Notes: generated from the sequence alone by a model not told the origin. Shown: positions 30,732 to 41,694, counted from the first letter of the stretch. The stretch is 64,000 nucleotides of DNA from Paraburkholderia phytofirmans PsJN (GCF_000020125.1 NC_010676.1:3162001-3226000); one strand, 5' to 3'. Translations and numbers: made by a program.

Positions 30732-31445
30732 TCATTCGGCGTCCGCTGCGCGCACCGCGCGTACGAACGCCGCCATCCGGGCGTGATCTTTCACGCCCTT
30801 GGCGCCCGGCGTTTCGATGCCGCTCGAGACATCGACCGCGTACGGGCGCACGCGATGGATCGCTTCACTGACGTTTTGCGCGTTCAACCCACCACTCAAA
30901 ACGGCCCGACGCGCGAGCTCTGCTGGAATAAGTGACCAATCGAAGACCTTCCCGCCGCCGCCGTACCCTTCGACATGGGTGTCAAACAGAAGGCCGCTGG
31001 CTGATGAATAGCTAAGTGCCGATTTTACCAAATCGGCCGGCTGAGTATCCGCCGCAACGCGCAACGCGCGCAACCAAGGCAAACCCGCAACGCTGGCGAG
31101 CGATTCGCACTGCTCGGGCGTCTCATCGCCGTGAAACTGCAGCAACGTGAGTCCGACGTTGCTCGCAACCTCGCGAATCCAGTCCGCCGTGGCGTTGACG
31201 AACAAGCCGACCACCGAGACGAACGGCGGCACATCGTGCACCAGCTCGACTGCCTGCGCGACGCTGACCGAACGCGGGCTCGGCGGGTAGAACACGAGGC
31301 CGATTGCGTCGGCACCGAGATCGATCGCCCGGGACACGTCTGCGGGCTTCGACAGGCCGCACAGCTTGATGCGCGTGCGATGCGGCGCGGCCTGCTGCTG
31401 GGCGCCTTCGTGGGATTCGTTCGCGAGGTTTTCGGTTGAGTTCAT
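30732..31445 (-). CDS. trpF: phosphoribosylanthranilate isomerase
   Basis: About 237 residues. The chosen ATG ([11 protein letters not shown]) overlaps the truA stop as ATGA; two upstream in-frame codons would push further into truA. The TIM barrel has the signature [13 protein letters not shown] with its catalytic Cys, and the catalytic Asp in [19 protein letters not shown]. It converts N-(5'-phosphoribosyl)anthranilate to CdRP. The first ~25 residues are a polar extension not needed for the fold. Anthranilate synthase and trpC/D are not in the window. Confidence 0.95.
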   Translation of the reverse strand: MNSTENLANESHEGAQQQAAPHRTRIKLCGLSKPADVSRAIDLGADAIGLVFYPPSPRSVSVAQAVELVHDVPPFVSVVGLFVNATADWIREVASNVGLTLLQFHGDETPEQCESLASVAGLPWLRALRVAADTQPADLVKSALSYSSASGLLFDTHVEGYGGGGKVFDWSLIPAELARRAVLSGGLNAQNVSEAIHRVRPYAVDVSSGIETPGAKGVKDHARMAAFVRAVRAADAE

Positions 31446-32254
31446 GTTTGCGCTTGCTCGGTCCATACGGTATTCCACGGCACGCTGCCCGTTTGCGGCG
31501 CGGGCACGGCGAATTGCTCAGGATAGCCCACCTGCGCCAGATACAAACCGTCCGGCATGAAGGTCGGCGCGGCGAAATCGCGATCGCGGCTCGCGAGCAC
31601 CTCGGCCATCCATTCGACCGGGCGGCGGCCGCCGCCGATGTACACCAGGCAGCCCATCAGGTTGCGCACCATGTGGTGCAGGAACGCGTTCGCCCGAAAA
31701 CGGAAATGGACGAAGTCGCCCTGTTGCTTCACGTCGATCTGATACAGGTGCTTGACCGGCGTTTTCGCCTGGCATTGCGACGAACGGAACGCCGAAAAGT
31801 CGTGTTCGCCGAGCAGATGCGCGGCGGCCTTCTGCATCGCGTCGACGTCGAGCGATGTATGCACCCAGCCGGCCCGAGTCGCCAGCATCGGCGAGCGCAC
31901 TGGATGGACGTACAGCACGTAGTAATAGGTCCGCTCGAACGCCGAGAAACGCGCGTGGAACTCGTCGGGCATCGGCTTGGCCCACTGCACCGAGATCGTC
32001 TTCGGCAGGAACGAATTGGTGCCGCGAACCCACGAAACGTCTGCACGATCCAGCTCAGTGTCGAAGTGCACAACCTGCCCAAGGCCATGCACACCCGTAT
32101 CCGTACGCCCCGCGACGACGGTTTGCACCGGCGTCCGCGCAAACTCGCGGAGCGCCCGTTCGAGTTCGTCCTGCACGGTGTTGCGGTGCGGTTGCGACTG
32201 CCAGCCGCAGAATGCCGAACCGTCGTACTGGACGCCTAGAGCAATACGCTTCAC
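31442..32254 (-). CDS. truA: tRNA pseudouridine(38-40) synthase
   Basis: 270 residues from a GTG that overlaps the fimV-like stop (GTGA), a coupled junction. The catalytic Asp52 is in [18 protein letters not shown], with the family motif [16 protein letters not shown] later. It modifies U38-U40 in the anticodon arm of tRNAs. The fimV - truA - trpF order with two 4-bp overlaps suggests one transcript starting upstream of fimV. Confidence 0.96.
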   Translation of the reverse strand: MKRIALGVQYDGSAFCGWQSQPHRNTVQDELERALREFARTPVQTVVAGRTDTGVHGLGQVVHFDTELDRADVSWVRGTNSFLPKTISVQWAKPMPDEFHARFSAFERTYYYVLYVHPVRSPMLATRAGWVHTSLDVDAMQKAAAHLLGEHDFSAFRSSQCQAKTPVKHLYQIDVKQQGDFVHFRFRANAFLHHMVRNLMGCLVYIGGGRRPVEWMAEVLASRDRDFAAPTFMPDGLYLAQVGYPEQFAVPAPQTGSVPWNTVWTEQAQT

Positions 32255-34923
32255 GACAACGGGGCGAGCGTCGAGAGCAACGCGCGGGCCTCGGTGCGCG
32301 TACCCGGATCGTTCGTCTCGATCACTTCGTTGATGAGCGCGCGCGCGCCGGACAGATCGCCCAGCTCGATGTATTCGGCCGCCAGTTCGAGCTTATTGCG
32401 GGCGATGCGGCTGAGATCGTTCTGCGTGAACGCCGGCAACGGCTGGGCCGGGCTCGGCGGCAACTCGAGATCGAAATCGAGCTTCAACGCGCCGAAGCCG
32501 GCCGCACCCAGGCCCGTGCCAAACCCCGCGCCCAAGCCTGCGACGGACGCGTGGCCTGCGGTGCCCGCGGTGATTTCGTCGGCAACGTGCGGCGTCTCGT
32601 CCGGGTCGGGCAACGGCACAGCCTGTTGTGCAGTGGTTTCCGGCGACGCCACCGGCTGGCTCGACAGTGAGGCGGGCGCTTGCAAGGCATCGGCGGACGA
32701 CTCGACGCGCGGCGGCAACGGCATGTCGAGGCTGCCGAACGCATCGACGGCGTCGCGCGGGAATTCGGTCGGCACGGCTGCGGGTGCGGGCTGCGCTCGC
32801 GGTTCTGGCTCGCGGGTCGGCGAGGCATCGGACGGTAACGTTTGAACCGGTTGATGCGGCTCCTGCGCCAGTTCACTATGCGCTCGCTGCGCCTCGTCCT
32901 GCAACGGCTCAGCTGGCGAAGCCGCATCGCTGTGAGACTGACTGAACGCCGGAGTTGACTGCGGCTCGACGTGCGGCTGCTGGAGATCGACTGGCGGCAC
33001 GTTCAGATGGCGCTGCGATTCGATCGACGGCTCGAGCCGCGCGGCCGGCGTATCGTCCCATTGCAGACGATGAGCGGGTTCCTCGTGCAGGAAGGCGTCG
33101 TCGACGGGCTCAAGCGGCGTCAGCGGCAAGGCGTCGGCGCCGAGTTCCGCAGCGGCGGCAAGACTTGCGGCCGTGGTCGCGCTGTCGAAGTCGTCGTGGT
33201 GGGGCCCGGGGAGAGGTTCCGGAATCGAACCGCCCTGAGCGGACGGAGCGACGTTCGGACTCAATTGCGCAGGTTCGACGGATGCGGGCGCGGCGTCGCG
33301 CTCTTGCGAGATGTGGTCGGGCGCGTTGAGGCCGGGTGACGGGAAGGTCGTGTGGGCTGCAGCGGGTTGATTTTCTGCTGCACGTTCCCCGATTGCGCGT
33401 TCTACTGCTGCGCGCTCGGCTTCGGCCTGCTCTGCTGCCGTGCGTTCTGCTGCTGCGTGTTCAGCCTCTACTTGCTCCGCTGCAGTGCGTTCCGCCGCCG
33501 CGTGCTCTGCCGCTGCCTGCTCTGCTGCCGTACGTTCCGCTGCCGCGTGCTCGGCCGCTGCCTGCTCTGCTGCCGCACGTTCAGCCGCAGCCTGCTCTTC
33601 TGCTTTTTCCGCCGCCTCCCGCGCAGCGGCCTGACGAATCTCCGCGTCGCGCTCCGCCGCGACCCGTTCTTCCATTTCACGCGCCGCCGCGTCGCCTTCC
33701 GCAGCTTCACGCTCCGCAGCCGCCAATGCCGCCGCGTTTCCAACGGGCAAATCATCGCCGACATCCGACGCTCCGCGCGCCGGAATCTGCTCGCGCGTCG
33801 ACACGACGTCCTGCGGGCCCGTTGCCCGCGCGGACGCCGCCCCACCGCCATCCGCCGACGCAGCTTCCGCCGCCAGACGTTCGCGCTTACGCCGGCCCAT
33901 GCGCAGCGCCGCCAGCAACGCGACCAGCGCCGCGCCAATCGCCGCCGCCACGCTCAACTCCGTCTGCGACATGCCAGCACCACTCGACGTCGATGCCACG
34001 GGCGTAGAGCCGTGACTCGGCACAGCCGCCGCTGATGACACGCCAACCGCCGGTTGCGCGACGCCGGTCGACGCCGTGTTCGTAGCGGGAGGCGTCCCGC
34101 CGATACCGTGTTTCTGCAACTCCATCAGCACGCGATTTTTCAGCGCGAGCAATTGCTGCAGGCTCGACACTTGCGCACGCGGTTGCGATGCCGGCTGCGC
34201 GGCGGTCGTCGCCGGAGTCGTTCCGGCACCAGCCGCTGATGCGCCTTCAGCCTCGCTAGCTGACGGCTGAATCGAACCGGACCACGCATGAGTACCGCTG
34301 GCCGGCAATGCCGCCGCCTGAGATCCCGCGATCGGCGCCGACGAAGCCGTGCTACCCGGCGTCGCCGAACTCGCTTCAGTGGCCGCACTGGCCATCGCAG
34401 AAACAGCGGGGGCGGCTGGCGCCGCAGCGCTTGCTGCGCTTGCCGCCGCCGCGTTGGCCTGCGCCACGGCACTCGCCGCGCTAGTCGCAGATGCCGCATT
34501 AGGCGCCGAGGCAGGCGCAGCCGCGACACCCGCCGCCGACGCCGCCAGCGCACCCGACGCATCCAGCACCGGCACCGTCAACACCGCACCCAGCCGCAAC
34601 CGGCTCGGGTCGTGGCTCATGAAGGCATTCGGGTTCGCATCGAACAACGCGCGCGAGGCACGTGCGAGCGTCGCCTTGTCGTGCGACTGCGTGACGGCAA
34701 TCGCCACGTCGTTCAGCGACTGCCCAGGCCGCACCGTCACTTGACCACCGTTCGCGTACGAAACGGAGGCGGCGTCCGGTGCGCTCGCGGCATCGCCCGG
34801 TGCGGCGGCCGCGCTGCCCATGCCAGCGCACACAAGCGCGGCGGACACAGCGGCGGCGGCCGTCAATCGGCTCGCACCCGGAAGATTGAACATAGCCCGA
34901 AGGGATGAGAGTCGAAGGTTCAT
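32251..34923 (-). CDS. fimV: FimV-like peptidoglycan-binding membrane hub protein
   Basis: About 890 residues from [18 protein letters not shown], with AGGAGT just upstream; a longer frame to 35079 lacks a ribosome site. An N-terminal signal-like segment (~20-42) is followed by a LysM-type region (~55-115; [17 protein letters not shown]). A Ala/Ser-rich linker leads to a membrane helix (~322-342) and [10 protein letters not shown], then Ala/Glu-rich 15-residue repeats (~440-515) and a long acidic Pro-rich region. A C-terminal FimV/TPR motif (~830-890; [20 protein letters not shown]) ends it. The family organises polar complexes and twitching motility. Low-complexity coding makes frames on the other strand misleading. 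Confidence 0.85.
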   Translation of the reverse strand: MNLRLSSLRAMFNLPGASRLTAAAAVSAALVCAGMGSAAAAPGDAASAPDAASVSYANGGQVTVRPGQSLNDVAIAVTQSHDKATLARASRALFDANPNAFMSHDPSRLRLGAVLTVPVLDASGALAASAAGVAAAPASAPNAASATSAASAVAQANAAAASAASAAAPAAPAVSAMASAATEASSATPGSTASSAPIAGSQAAALPASGTHAWSGSIQPSASEAEGASAAGAGTTPATTAAQPASQPRAQVSSLQQLLALKNRVLMELQKHGIGGTPPATNTASTGVAQPAVGVSSAAAVPSHGSTPVASTSSGAGMSQTELSVAAAIGAALVALLAALRMGRRKRERLAAEAASADGGGAASARATGPQDVVSTREQIPARGASDVGDDLPVGNAAALAAAEREAAEGDAAAREMEERVAAERDAEIRQAAAREAAEKAEEQAAAERAAAEQAAAEHAAAERTAAEQAAAEHAAAERTAAEQVEAEHAAAERTAAEQAEAERAAVERAIGERAAENQPAAAHTTFPSPGLNAPDHISQERDAAPASVEPAQLSPNVAPSAQGGSIPEPLPGPHHDDFDSATTAASLAAAAELGADALPLTPLEPVDDAFLHEEPAHRLQWDDTPAARLEPSIESQRHLNVPPVDLQQPHVEPQSTPAFSQSHSDAASPAEPLQDEAQRAHSELAQEPHQPVQTLPSDASPTREPEPRAQPAPAAVPTEFPRDAVDAFGSLDMPLPPRVESSADALQAPASLSSQPVASPETTAQQAVPLPDPDETPHVADEITAGTAGHASVAGLGAGFGTGLGAAGFGALKLDFDLELPPSPAQPLPAFTQNDLSRIARNKLELAAEYIELGDLSGARALINEVIETNDPGTRTEARALLSTLAPLS
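33385..33600 (-). repeat. imperfect 45-bp repeats coding Ala/Glu coiled coil in fimV
   Basis: About four to five copies of a 15-residue unit ([15 protein letters not shown] and variants with VEAEH or [10 protein letters not shown]). The periodicity gives a highly charged helical segment after the membrane helix. Confidence 0.7.
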
Positions 34924-34997
34924 CGGGACTCCTGGCGCGTCAGCGCGCAGCCCTTTTTTGCGGTTGGAGAGAGACAAGATAATCGGAGCACACAATG

Positions 34998-35025
34998 AAA
35001 AAAGCGCCGCGCAAGCGCGACGCTT
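34998..35025 (-). terminator. intrinsic terminator downstream of asd
   Basis: On the minus strand AAGCGTCGCGC pairs with GCGCGGCGCTT around a very tight loop (one T-G wobble) and is followed by six T. It lies ~40 bp after the asd stop. A second hairpin, CTACGCG/CGCGTAG, lies between. Confidence 0.8.
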
Positions 35026-35062
35026 CTTGAGTTTTCTACGCGTCGTGAGCGCGTAGTTTACT

Positions 35063-36184
35063 TTACTTGTCGAGCACAATGCGAAGCATGCGACGCAGCG
35101 GTTCCGCGGCGCCCCACAGCAGCTGATCGCCGACCGTGAAAGCCGACAGATATTCGCCGCCCATGGCCAGTTTGCGCACGCGGCCGACCGGCACCGTCAG
35201 CGTACCCGTCACCACCGCCGGGGACAGGTCGCGCATGGACGCTTCGCGCTCGTTCGGCACGACCTTCACCCAGTCGTTGCCCGACGCGAGGATGCTGTTC
35301 ACTTCGTCCAGCGGCACGTCCTTGTTCAGCTTGATGGTCAATGCCTGCGAGTGGCAGCGCATTGCGCCGATGCGCACGCACAGGCCATCGACAGGAATCG
35401 AACCCGGCGTGCCCATGGCCGGCTTGCCAAGAATCTTGTTGGTTTCCGCGCCGCCCTTCCACTCTTCCTTCGACATGCCGTTGCCGAGATCCTTGTCGAT
35501 CCACGGAATCAGCGAGCCGGCGAGCGGCACGCCGAAGTTGTCGGTCGGCATGCGGTCGCTGTTCATCGCGGAAAGCACGCGACGGTCGATGTCGAGAATC
35601 GCCGACGACGGATCCGCCAAATCTTCCTTGGCCGCGCCGTACAGCGTGCCCATTTGCTGCAGCAGTTCGCGCATGTTTTGCGCGCCCGCGCCCGAAGCGG
35701 CCTGATACGTCATGGCCGTCATCCAGTCGACGAGATTCTCGCGGAACAAGCCGCCGAGCGCCATCAACATCAGGCTAACCGTGCAATTGCCGCCGATGAA
35801 ATTCTTCTGACCCTTGACCAGCGCGTTCTTGATCACGTCGAGGTTGACCGGATCGAGAATGATGACGGCGTCGTCCTTCATGCGCAGCGACGAAGCCGCG
35901 TCGATCCAGTAGCCGTTCCAGCCCGCTGCTCGCAGCTTCGGGAACACTTCGTTCGTGTAGTCGCCGCCCTGGCACGAGATGATCGCTTCGCACTTCTTCA
36001 GGTCGTCGATGCTTGTTGCATCTTTGAGCTTGGTCTCGTTTTTGGCGAACGACGGCGCGTTGCCGCCCGCGTTGCTGGTGCTGAAAAACACCGGTTCGAT
36101 AAGATCGAAATCGCCTTCCTGCTGCATGCGTTGCATCAGGACGCTGCCGACCATGCCGCGCCAACCTACGAGACCTACGTTCAT
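35063..36184 (-). CDS. asd: aspartate-semialdehyde dehydrogenase
   Basis: 373 residues from [20 protein letters not shown], with GAAGGG ~10 nt upstream. The Rossmann glycine motif GWRGMVGS is at the N-terminus, and the catalytic Cys134 is in [16 protein letters not shown]. It reduces aspartyl phosphate to aspartate semialdehyde, the branch point to Lys, Met, Thr and Ile. Residue count and sequence match the gammaproteobacterial-type Asd. The 340-bp upstream region contains a Thr/Ile/Lys-rich leader reading frame and competing hairpins. The leuCDB genes precede it on the same strand. Confidence 0.96.
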   Translation of the reverse strand: MNVGLVGWRGMVGSVLMQRMQQEGDFDLIEPVFFSTSNAGGNAPSFAKNETKLKDATSIDDLKKCEAIISCQGGDYTNEVFPKLRAAGWNGYWIDAASSLRMKDDAVIILDPVNLDVIKNALVKGQKNFIGGNCTVSLMLMALGGLFRENLVDWMTAMTYQAASGAGAQNMRELLQQMGTLYGAAKEDLADPSSAILDIDRRVLSAMNSDRMPTDNFGVPLAGSLIPWIDKDLGNGMSKEEWKGGAETNKILGKPAMGTPGSIPVDGLCVRIGAMRCHSQALTIKLNKDVPLDEVNSILASGNDWVKVVPNEREASMRDLSPAVVTGTLTVPVGRVRKLAMGGEYLSAFTVGDQLLWGAAEPLRRMLRIVLDK

Positions 36185-36191
36185 GACTTCA

Positions 36192-36286
36192 TACCCTTCG
36201 AATGGAAACTTCCCCGCATCTTTGCCCGCAGTGACCGCGCGGGGAAGATGAGCGGGCACGACGGACGATCAGCGTTTCGTGATCGT
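36192..36286 (-). promoter_or_regulatory. candidate attenuator hairpins between the leader peptide and asd
   Basis: Elements in transcript order are as follows. A perfect 7-bp hairpin spans the leader stop (ACGATCA at 36286-36280 with TGATCGT at 36271-36265). Next come TGCCCGC (36258-36252), CTTCCCCGC (36247-36239), GCGGGCA (36229-36223) and GCGGGGAAG (36217-36209) followed by TTT. The first and third of these four pair perfectly, as do the second and fourth, and the two pairings cross, so they exclude each other. The last stem ends ~10 nt before the asd ribosome site. The T run is short, so control could be of transcription or translation. Confidence 0.55.
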
Positions 36287-36400
36287 TTTCGGGGTAATCG
36301 TGATAATGCGCGTTTTGATAGTGGTAATGGCGAGCTCAACCGCACGGGCCGTTTTGCCGTGCAGTTTCGAAATCGAGGAGATTTGAGCCAGTTGTGCCAT
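36269..36400 (-). CDS. candidate Thr/Ile/Lys-rich leader peptide of asd (43 codons)
   Basis: ATG at 36400, TGA at 36271-36269. The first half (MAQLAQISSISKLHGKTARA) is unremarkable. The last 19 residues (ITTIKTRIITITPKTITKR) contain seven Thr, six Ile and three Lys. Thr, Ile and Lys are all made from the product of the next gene, asd, 85 bp downstream. The composition strongly recalls the thr operon leader of enterobacteria. No ribosome site precedes the ATG. A TATATT box ends only 6 bp before it, which would place the transcript start at or very near the ATG, i.e. possibly leaderless. I know of no described asd leader of this kind; this is an inference from sequence. Confidence 0.55.
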   Translation of the reverse strand: MAQLAQISSISKLHGKTARAVELAITTIKTRIITITPKTITKR

Positions 36401-36406
36401 CACCAC

Positions 36407-36412
36407 AATATA
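36407..36412 (-). promoter_or_regulatory. possible -10 box for the asd leader
   Basis: TATATT on the minus strand, 6 bp upstream of the leader ATG. The region 16-18 bp further upstream has no good -35 match, so support is limited to the box itself. Confidence 0.35.
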
Positions 36413-36522
36413 CACGAAAACCTGAATCCGGCGACGCCGTTGCTGTCGCTTCGTCCATCGCCGTTGTCTGAATTACACGCGAATCAGCTCGTTTTCGAGG
36501 CCGATTCGCGCTTTATACCGCT

Positions 36523-37590
36523 TTACAGCGCGGCGACCACCGCGTCGCCCATCGCCACCGTGCCGACCTGCTTGCAACCCGGCGTGAGAATGTCGCCGGT
36601 ACGATAGCCTTGCTCGAGCACCTTTTTAACGGCGCTTTCGATGCGATCCGCCTGCTCCGCCTTGTTCAGCGAATAGCGCAGCATCATGGCAGCGGACAGA
36701 ATGGTGGCGAGCGGATTCGCGACGCCCTTACCGGCGATGTCCGGTGCCGAGCCGTGCGACGGCTCGTACAAGCCCTTGTTGTTCTTGTCGAGCGAGGCCG
36801 ACGGCAGCATGCCGATCGAGCCCGTCAGCATGGCCGCTTCGTCGGAGAGAATGTCGCCGAACATGTTGCCGGTGACAACCACGTCGAACGCCTTCGGCGC
36901 CTTCACCAGTTGCATCGCCGCGTTGTCGACATACATGTGCGACAGTTCAACGTCCGCATATTCCTTCGACACGTCGATCATCACGTCGCGCCAGAATTGC
37001 GAGGTTTCGAGCACATTGGCCTTGTCCACGCTCGTCAGCTTCTTCTGGCGCTTTTGCGCCGCCTGAAACGCGACGTGCGCAATGCGGCGCACTTCGGGCT
37101 CCGAATAACGCATTGTGTCGAAACCTTCCTTCGCGCCTTCGAACAGCCCGTCCGGCGACGAACGCACGCCGCGCGGCGCGCCGAAATAGATGTCGCCGTT
37201 CAGTTCGCGCACGATCAGAATATCGAGGCCCGAAACGATCTCTTCCTTCAACGACGAAGCGCCCGTGAGTTGCGGATAGCAGATCGCCGGACGGAAGTTC
37301 GCGAACAGTTGCAGGTGTTTGCGCAGACCCAGAATGGCCTGCTCCGGACGCAGCGCGCGTTCGAGCGAATCGTACTTCCAGTCGCCAACGGCGCCGAACA
37401 GGATCGCGTCAGCTTCTTTCGCCAGCGCCAGCGTCGAATCGGGCAGCGGGTGGCCCTTCGCTTCGTAGCCCGCGCCACCAACCGGCGCTTCTTCAAGTTC
37501 GAACTTTTCGCCGAGCACGTTCAAAACCTTGACGGCTTCCTTGACGATTTCGGGACCGATGCCGTCGCCCGGCAAGACTGCGATCTTCAT
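36523..37590 (-). CDS. leuB: 3-isopropylmalate dehydrogenase
   Basis: 355 residues, normal for LeuB. It begins [24 protein letters not shown]. The Tyr-Glu substrate motif is in [19 protein letters not shown], and NAD/metal-binding segments are [24 protein letters not shown] and [20 protein letters not shown]. It oxidatively decarboxylates 3-isopropylmalate in leucine synthesis. It follows leuD by 153 bp and precedes the asd leader region. The intergenic space upstream contains a short GC palindrome (CCCCCGCGGGGG) of unknown meaning. Confidence 0.97.
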   Translation of the reverse strand: MKIAVLPGDGIGPEIVKEAVKVLNVLGEKFELEEAPVGGAGYEAKGHPLPDSTLALAKEADAILFGAVGDWKYDSLERALRPEQAILGLRKHLQLFANFRPAICYPQLTGASSLKEEIVSGLDILIVRELNGDIYFGAPRGVRSSPDGLFEGAKEGFDTMRYSEPEVRRIAHVAFQAAQKRQKKLTSVDKANVLETSQFWRDVMIDVSKEYADVELSHMYVDNAAMQLVKAPKAFDVVVTGNMFGDILSDEAAMLTGSIGMLPSASLDKNNKGLYEPSHGSAPDIAGKGVANPLATILSAAMMLRYSLNKAEQADRIESAVKKVLEQGYRTGDILTPGCKQVGTVAMGDAVVAAL

Positions 37591-37743
37591 GCGAATTCCT
37601 TGAGGTTTGATTCGAGAATGAGAGTGCCCTCAGACCTGTCGCTGCGCGTCAGGCCCCCCGCGGGGGACGAGAAAACTTGAGGCGACCCGGCGTTTTCTTG
37701 CGAGCGTGAATCTGCGGGCGGGCCTTGATCGGCCCTCATGCAT

Positions 37744-38397
37744 TTAGCCGACGATGCGGTGCGCCAGCCAAGGCTGCTTCGCAATACGCTCTGCTTCGAA
37801 CTGGCGAATCTTGTCCGCGTGCCGCAGCGTGAGGCCGATGTCGTCGAAACCGTTCAGCAGGCAGTACTTGCGGAACGCCGCGACTTCGAACGGATATTCG
37901 GTGCCGCCGTCCGACGTGCGCACGACTTGCGCCTCGAGGTCGACCGTCAGTTTGAAACCGTTGAACGCATACGTTTCGTCGAACAGGTGATCGACTTGCT
38001 GTTCAGTCAGCACGATCGGCAGCACGCCGTTCTTGAAGCAGTTGTTATAGAAAATGTCGGCGAAGCTCGGCGCGATCAGCGCACGAAAGCCGTATTGCTC
38101 CAGCGCCCACGGCGCGTGCTCGCGCGAGCTGCCGCAGCCGAAGTTCTTGCGCGCCAGCAGCACCGAAGCGCCCTGATAACGCGGCTGGTTCAACACGAAA
38201 TCCGGATTCAGCGGACGCTTCGAATTGTCCTGACCCGGCTCGCCGTGGTCGAGATAACGCCATTCGTCGAACGCGTTCGGACCGAAACCCGTGCGCTTGA
38301 TCGACTTCAGGAATTGCTTCGGAATGATCGCGTCCGTGTCGACGTTTTCACGATCGAGCGGCGCCACGACGCCGGTGTGTACGATGAATTTTTCCAT
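37744..38397 (-). CDS. leuD: 3-isopropylmalate dehydratase small subunit
   Basis: 217 residues from [20 protein letters not shown]; an in-frame GTG four codons earlier is less likely. Swivelling domain of the aconitase family, with [20 protein letters not shown] and the active-site loop [15 protein letters not shown]. With LeuC it isomerises 2- to 3-isopropylmalate. An entericidin-like lipoprotein gene separates it from leuC by ~250 bp in total. Confidence 0.96.
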   Translation of the reverse strand: MEKFIVHTGVVAPLDRENVDTDAIIPKQFLKSIKRTGFGPNAFDEWRYLDHGEPGQDNSKRPLNPDFVLNQPRYQGASVLLARKNFGCGSSREHAPWALEQYGFRALIAPSFADIFYNNCFKNGVLPIVLTEQQVDHLFDETYAFNGFKLTVDLEAQVVRTSDGGTEYPFEVAAFRKYCLLNGFDDIGLTLRHADKIRQFEAERIAKQPWLAHRIVG

Positions 38398-38484
38398 GAC
38401 GCTTGGCACCTGTTTCGAGACCGGGCGATGCGCGCGGCGGCCGGAAAGCCGCTCGGCGCATGGCCGGCAAAAATCAAAAACCGC

Positions 38485-38643
38485 TTATTTATCAGCGTGA
38501 TTGCTGATCGAATTGCCGAGGTGCGACATGTCCTCGCCGAATCCGTGCACCGTGTTGCAACCGGCCAGACCGAGCAACAGCCCAGCCAGCGTACCGAGAG
38601 CGAAGCGGCGCAATAGAGTGGTGCGATTGATGTTCTTCATCAT
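38485..38643 (-). CDS. entericidin-like small lipoprotein
   Basis: 51-52 residues, ATG at 38643 or 38640. The sequence is MKNINRTTLLRRFALGTLAG, then LLLGLAGC as lipobox, then a short polar tail (NTVHGFGEDMSHLGNSISNH) ending ADK. The tail pattern (N-T-V-x-G-x-G-x-D...G..I) is that of the entericidin A/B family, small outer-membrane lipoproteins linked to stationary-phase lysis or envelope stress. It lies only 6-9 bp after leuC and ~90 bp before leuD, so it is carried on the leucine transcript. No metabolic reason for this position is visible. Confidence 0.85.
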   Translation of the reverse strand: MMKNINRTTLLRRFALGTLAGLLLGLAGCNTVHGFGEDMSHLGNSISNHADK

Positions 38644-38649
38644 GCGTGT

Positions 38650-40059
38650 TTATCCAAGCTTGCGAATATCGACGAAATGCCCTTCGATGGCCGCAGCCGC
38701 AGCCATCGCCGGGCTCACGAGGTGGGTACGGCCACCGGCGCCCTGACGACCTTCGAAATTCCGATTCGACGTGGACGCGCAACGCTCGCCCGGATCGAGC
38801 CGGTCGGCGTTCATGGCGAGACACATCGAGCAACCCGGTTCACGCCATTCGAAACCGGCGTCGGTGAAGACCTTGTCGAGGCCCTCACGTTCCGCCTGCG
38901 CCTTCACGAGCCCCGAACCCGGCACGACCATGGCCAGACGGATATTCGGCGCCACGCGGCGGCCCAGCTTCTTCACGACGTAAGCCGCGGCGCGAATGTC
39001 TTCAATGCGCGCGTTGGTGCACGACCCAATGAAGATTTTATCCGGCTTGATCGACTCGATCGGCGCATTCGGTTCGAGCGCCATGTATTTCAGCGCGCGC
39101 TCCATGGCGTCGCGCTTGACCGGGTCTTTCTCGCGATCCGGATCCGGCACGCGGCCGTCCACGGCCGTGACCATTTCCGGCGACGTGCCCCACGTGACTT
39201 GCGGCACGATCTCGGCGGCGTTCAGTTCGACCACGCGGTCGAAGTGCGCACCTTCGTCGGTCTTGAACTGCTTCCAGTACTCGACCGCGTGATCCCACTC
39301 CACGCCTTCCGGCGAGAACGGGCGGCCTTTCAGATACTCGATGGTGGTGTCGTCGACCGCGACCATGCCGGCGCGCGCGCCGGCTTCGATCGCCATGTTG
39401 CAGACCGTCATGCGGCCTTCCATGGAGAGCGCGCGAATGGTCGAGCCACCGAACTCGATTGCGTAGCCGGTGCCGCCCGCCGTGCCGATCTTGCCGATGA
39501 TGGCCAGCACGATGTCTTTCGCGGTGCAGCCGCGCGGCAGCGCGCCTTCCACCTTCACCAGCATGTTCTTGCTTTTCTTCTGCAAGAGCGTTTGCGTGGC
39601 CAGCACGTGTTCGACTTCCGACGTGCCGATGCCATGCGCCAACGCGCCGAACGCGCCGTGCGTGGACGTGTGCGAATCGCCGCAAACGATCGTCATGCCC
39701 GGCAGCGTGGCGCCCTGCTCCGGCCCGATGATGTGCACGATGCCCTGACGCAGATCGTTCATCTTGAACTGCGTGATGCCGTAGGCATCGCAGTTCGAAT
39801 CGAGCGTGTCGACTTGCAGCTTGGAAACCGGATCGGCAATGCCGTGGCTGCGGTCCGTGGTCGGCACGTTATGGTCCGAGACCGCCAGATTCGCGCTGAT
39901 GCGCCACACCGGACGCTCAGCCAGCTTCAGGCCTTCGAACGCCTGAGGGCTGGTGACTTCGTGCAGCAGGTGACGGTCGATATAGAGAATCGTCGTGCCG
40001 TCTTCTTCCGTGTGGATCACGTGTGTGTTCCACAATTTGTCGTAGAGAGTCTGTGCCAT
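38650..40059 (-). CDS. leuC: 3-isopropylmalate dehydratase large subunit
   Basis: 469 residues from [20 protein letters not shown]; a longer frame upstream is not family-like. Aconitase superfamily with the [4Fe-4S] ligands in [27 protein letters not shown] and [13 protein letters not shown]. It is the catalytic subunit working with LeuD. It is the first gene of the leu block; ~330 bp separate it from gltA. A CATAAT box about 45 bp upstream of the ATG may belong to its promoter. Confidence 0.97.
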   Translation of the reverse strand: MAQTLYDKLWNTHVIHTEEDGTTILYIDRHLLHEVTSPQAFEGLKLAERPVWRISANLAVSDHNVPTTDRSHGIADPVSKLQVDTLDSNCDAYGITQFKMNDLRQGIVHIIGPEQGATLPGMTIVCGDSHTSTHGAFGALAHGIGTSEVEHVLATQTLLQKKSKNMLVKVEGALPRGCTAKDIVLAIIGKIGTAGGTGYAIEFGGSTIRALSMEGRMTVCNMAIEAGARAGMVAVDDTTIEYLKGRPFSPEGVEWDHAVEYWKQFKTDEGAHFDRVVELNAAEIVPQVTWGTSPEMVTAVDGRVPDPDREKDPVKRDAMERALKYMALEPNAPIESIKPDKIFIGSCTNARIEDIRAAAYVVKKLGRRVAPNIRLAMVVPGSGLVKAQAEREGLDKVFTDAGFEWREPGCSMCLAMNADRLDPGERCASTSNRNFEGRQGAGGRTHLVSPAMAAAAAIEGHFVDIRKLG

Positions 40060-40392
40060 GGTATGCGGGGTAGTAATGACTTCGGGCTGACCGTGTCGGT
40101 CGATTATGCCACGCAGAGTCCCGCCTGGGCCGCTCAATCAGGGAGAAAACCGATAAAAAACAGGGAGTTGGGTGGTAGTGTCGATACCTGTATGGGCGTT
40201 ACCCGGCACGCGCGCACACGTGCCCCGCATGTTGCGCCGCCACGCGATTGAGCGCTCACAGCGCGGAATCAGAAGCTGGAAACAAAACGCCCCGACGGAA
40301 AACCCGTCGGGGCGTTTTTATCAGCGGCAGACTCCGTACGTCCTAATTCGCAGCACACGCAGCCACGACGAACTATGCGGACTCAAACCCGA
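40060..40392. other. gltA-leuC intergenic region (333 bp)
   Basis: Contains a strong bidirectional terminator near gltA and, on the minus strand, CATAAT at 40108-40103 as a possible -10 for leuC without a clear -35. I looked for a Leu-rich leader frame upstream of leuC and found none. Confidence 0.6.
40282..40316 (-). terminator. bidirectional intrinsic terminator after gltA
   Basis: A perfect 15-bp inverted repeat (arms 40282-40296 and 40302-40316) has a 5-base loop. T runs on both sides read TTTTG on the minus strand and TTTTTA on the plus strand. It lies ~75 bp after the gltA stop. Confidence 0.9.
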
Positions 40393-41694
40393 TCAACGTT
40401 GCGCGATCGGCTTGGCTTCACGTTGCGTGTCGCCGATAAACAGTTGACGCGGACGGCCAATCTTCTGTTCCGGATCGGCGATCATTTCGTTCCACTGTGC
40501 AATCCAGCCGACCGTACGTGCCATCGCGAAGATACACGTGAACATCGAGGTCGGGATGCCCAGCGCGCGCTGCACGATACCCGAGTAGAAATCGACGTTC
40601 GGGTACAGCTTGCGCGACACGAAGTATTCGTCTTCCAGCGCGATCTTTTCCAGTGCCATGGCCAGCTTGAACAGCGGGTCGTCGTGCAGGCCCAGTTCTT
40701 CCAGCACTTCGTGGCAGGTTTCACGCATCAGCTTCGCACGCGGGTCGTAGTTCTTGTAGACGCGGTGACCAAAGCCCATCAGCTTCACGCCCGAGTTCTT
40801 GTCCTTCACCTGCTTGATGAACTCAGGAATGTTGTCGACCGAGCCGATTTCTTCCAGCATGTTCAGTGCGGCTTCGTTCGCACCACCGTGCGCCGGGCCC
40901 CACAGACATGCGATACCAGCTGCGATACACGCGAACGGGTTCGCGCCCGACGAACCGGCGAGACGCACGGTCGAGGTCGACGCATTCTGTTCGTGGTCCG
41001 CATGGAGGATCAGGATACGGTCCAGTGCGCGCACCAGCACGTCGTTGACCTTGTACTCTTCGCACGGGTTCGAGAACATCATGTGCATGAAGTTCGCGCT
41101 GTACGACAGGTCGTTCTTCGGGTACGCAAACGGCTGGCCGATGCTGTACTTGTAAGCCATGGCGACCAGCGTCGGCAGCTTCGCGATCATGCGAATGGCC
41201 GACACTTCACGGTGACGCGGATTGTTGATGTCGAGCGAGTCGTGATAGAACGCCGACAGCGCGCCGACTGCTGCGACCAGAATCGCCATCGGATGCGCGT
41301 CGCGACGGAAACCACGGAAGAAGAAGTGCATTTGCTCATGCACCATCGTGTGGTTCGTCACCGTCTTGACGAATTCGGCGTTCTGCTCTGCGTTCGGCAG
41401 TTCGCCCTTCAGCAGCAGATAGCAGGTTTCGAGGAAGTCGGCGTTTTGCGCGAGGTTGTCGATCGGGTAGCCGCGATACAGCAGCTCGCCCTTGTCGCCG
41501 TCAATGTAGGTGATCGCCGAATTGCAAGCCGCCGTCGACATGAAGCCCGGGTCGTACGTGAACTTGCCGGTCTGGCCGTACAGTTTGCGGATGTCGATCA
41601 CGTCCGGGCCGAGAGTGCCCTTGTAAATCGGCATTTCAACGCTCGGCGAATTGTCGCTGAACGATAGCGTGGCTTTAACATCTGACGGGGTCAT
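40393..41694 (-). CDS. gltA: citrate synthase
   Basis: 433 residues, the type II (hexameric, NADH-sensitive) size class. Motifs: the N-terminal [18 protein letters not shown], the catalytic His region [16 protein letters not shown] (here [15 protein letters not shown]), and [17 protein letters not shown]. It condenses acetyl-CoA and oxaloacetate. It follows sdhE by ~90 bp on the same strand and ends the sdhCDAB-sdhE-gltA run. A second, shorter citrate-synthase-family gene (prpC) lies on the other strand 8 kb away. Confidence 0.97.
   Translation of the reverse strand: MTPSDVKATLSFSDNSPSVEMPIYKGTLGPDVIDIRKLYGQTGKFTYDPGFMSTAACNSAITYIDGDKGELLYRGYPIDNLAQNADFLETCYLLLKGELPNAEQNAEFVKTVTNHTMVHEQMHFFFRGFRRDAHPMAILVAAVGALSAFYHDSLDINNPRHREVSAIRMIAKLPTLVAMAYKYSIGQPFAYPKNDLSYSANFMHMMFSNPCEEYKVNDVLVRALDRILILHADHEQNASTSTVRLAGSSGANPFACIAAGIACLWGPAHGGANEAALNMLEEIGSVDNIPEFIKQVKDKNSGVKLMGFGHRVYKNYDPRAKLMRETCHEVLEELGLHDDPLFKLAMALEKIALEDEYFVSRKLYPNVDFYSGIVQRALGIPTSMFTCIFAMARTVGWIAQWNEMIADPEQKIGRPRQLFIGDTQREAKPIAQR

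Noticed and set aside
40060..40200. Possible Leu-rich leader peptide before leuC
   Set aside because: No frame with clustered Leu codons was found upstream of leuC.
38677..40251. 524-codon plus-strand frame opposite leuC
   Set aside because: Antisense shadow with Arg/His bias; leuC is unambiguous.
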